DNA from: Amphritea sp. 1_MG-2023
GTDB lineage: Bacteria > Pseudomonadota > Gammaproteobacteria > Pseudomonadales > Balneatricaceae
Assembly: GCF_030547545.1 (NCBI RefSeq)
Contig: NZ_JAUOQE010000012.1
Location: 46,325 to 110,324 of the forward strand
Direction: 5' to 3'
DNA length: 64,000 nucleotides
The position numbers were made by a program, and so were the translations under genes. The notes under the pieces are model-generated. The model was not told the DNA's origin, made no database searches, and saw nothing but the letters and a program-made list of their open reading frames with translations. Shown piece by piece: positions 47,901-50,900 of the stretch (position 1 is the stretch's first letter; each line of letters starts with the position of its first letter).

Positions 47901-50900
47901 GTATGTGGATGAAACTTGGCAGGATGATTCATATCAGATGGTCTTGTCTGGTGCGCCAATGGTTGTTGATCCGGTGACCGGCTTGCGGGTGCCGGATGCT
48001 GTTACCGTCGATTTTGCAGGAATAGACACGCGTACATATCATAGCAACTACGCTTTCGAAGATGGTAAAACGGCCGAGCATAATCAGGTTCAAGTAGGCA
48101 CAGACACGTCGAGTATTACCTTTGTCGGCGGTACGCCCAGTGCTGGCCAAGTGGCTTGGGATGATATTCAAACCGTTACCTTATTCGCCGTTGATGACAA
48201 CATTATTGATGGTGGCGATGCGCAGGTCTTTGCTCCCTTAGGTGAACGCCTTAATAGCATTCGAGGGCCTATCTCTATCGATGGCGGTTTGGGGGATAGC
48301 GCGGGTCAGACCCTCAATAACCCACTCTTGTTACCGGAAGAAAATAATTGGTTTAAGACTGAAGGTACGCTCACATCCATTACTCATGTTGGCGGTAAAA
48401 TTGAAGTGACAGATAGCGCCGCTGAGTATTGGGATAAAGATGCGCGAATACATAAACCGGGCTTTAATTTAGACCTTGAGAATGGCCTGTTTGAGTTGGT
48501 GGTGGTTGATAACGCTACTGGCGAAACTGTCACTATGGAGATTGAATCGCAAAATGGTCAGACATTCACCTTAGTGGGTGACTGGCCCAATAGTACGCTA
48601 CCGACGGCACGCGACTATTACATCAACCCAGTTAACATGAATACCCGGGTGACAGAAGAGACTCAAGTCGATGTGTTGAACCTGTATAACAGTGCTAGCC
48701 CTGCTGCTGAAAAGGGTACCTTAACGGCTGACAGTATTATCGGCTTCGGTATGGGTGAGAGCATTAAGCTGGGTAATGAAGAGATTCCGGGTGGTATACG
48801 TTATGCCAATCTTGAAACGCTATCGATTGAGTTAGGCGAGGGGGTTGATGATCTGACAATTAAGTCTACTCATGCTGGCAGTACGACAATCGATAGCCGT
48901 GGCGGAGATGATCTCGTTAGCGTTGAGACAGTGGCTGGCGCTTTGACCCTGAAAACAGGCGATGACGACGATATTATTAGCGTGGGTAGCGAGCAACAAT
49001 TAGCCGATGAGGTCGCGGCATTGCTGGTAGTCGATGGTGGTGAAGGTGATAATCAGCTGATCGTTAATGATTCTGGTGATGTTGATAGTAATGAATTGCT
49101 CGTCACTTATGACAGCATAACGGGCTTAGATATGCCGTCGCTGTCTGAGGTGCAATCGCTCTATATACGGGCGGTATCGGGTAACTACACACTCGATATC
49201 GATGGTGCCGCAATAGCCATTGCAGATCTAGAAGAAGCCACTTTACTCGCGGCATTAAAGGCACACTTTAATGCGGCTTCCGGCTTAGTTGTCGAGCGTC
49301 AGGATATTGTGAATGGTTATACCTTCACTATCACTTTTGGCGGTGAGTTGGCAGGCAAATCTATCCCATCATTGGTAATTACCGATATCACTGGGCTAAA
49401 TGCGGCAACCGATGCGACCGTAGAAGTTAAAACAAGTACCGTAAGAGAAGGTTCGTTAACAGCTCAAACCGGTCGGATTCAAACGCTAACTCCGGCAGCT
49501 ACAGGCGCTTATCAGTTAGAGGTTCTCAATCAGCTAACCACATCACTTTCTGTTACAGCTACTCAGGCGGAAATCATTGAAGCGTTACGGCCAATACTGA
49601 ACCCGAATAACAAGCCAGCAGCGTTTGTAAACGATGATCTGTCAGACCAACAGGATTACTTGCCGTACACGGATAATGTTTCAGTTATTCGGGTTGGCAA
49701 TGAATGGCTAATACAGTTCCAAGGAGCCTATGCGGGGGTTGAAATTACTCGCGTTGTGGGTGATGCCTCCGTTGAAAAACGTATGGAGGGTATTAACTAT
49801 TACAATATCGGACAGTTGGATATTAATTTAGGCCGTGGCAGCGATATCGTTAATGTTCAATCGACACACCAAGACACGGTAACCAATATCAATACCTTTG
49901 CGGGCGAAGATTCGATCTATGTTACTAGCGATGCTAACGCTGATTTGACCAATCAGCCTGATGCGCATGGTAGCTTGGATGGCATTAATGGCTTGTTGAA
50001 TGTTGATGCGGGAAGCGATGAAAACGCGCTGTATATCAGCGACTTTGATGATGTCGATGTTGATAACGCGACCTTAAGTAGCGACCGTCTCAGCGGCATG
50101 GCGTTAGGCGATATTACTTATACTGCAACCAACGGCGACTTTAATAACGATTTGGTTATCTGGGCCGGTAAAGGTGCCGATCAAATCTTGGTTAACAGCG
50201 TGTACGTTGAAGGCATTAGCGTGACCACCTTGTATGGCAATGAGGGGGATGACAGCATTACGGTCACGGCTAGCGATGACCTAACGAACCCAGCACATAT
50301 AGCGTTGGCACCGTTAGGTGACAGTGAAGCTCGTCGTTTAGATATCTACGGTAACAGGGGCGAGGATAATGTCTATGCCGGTGCGGCGACGATGGCTATT
50401 CGTGTGCATGGCAATGAAGATGATGATTTGATCTTCGGTAGTCAAGGTGATGATGTCCTGCATGGTAATGAAGGTGACGATCGTATTTACGCGAATGCGG
50501 GTAATGACACCGTTTACGGTAATACCGGGCGCGATACCTTAGAGGGTAACGAGGGTAACGATAGAATAAGCGGCGGTTCCGAGGACGATATCATCAGGGG
50601 TAATGCAGGTAATGATTCCCTCTTAGGAGAAACCGGTAACGACATTATCTTTGGTGAAGGTGGCGCGGCACAAAACGCTGCAGGCAATGATTTGCTCGCT
50701 AGTGAGTTGGATGAGCTTTCATTGATTACCAGCGATGACCTCAGCGCTGATGGCCGCGATACGATCGATGGTGGTGAAGGTAATGACCGCATCATGGCCG
50801 GTTTAGGTGGCGACTTTGTCTCGGATAGGGTCGGCGATAATATTGTGCTAGGTGACCTAGGCGCAATCGGCTATACCGATGTGAGTGCCATGAGCGCCGG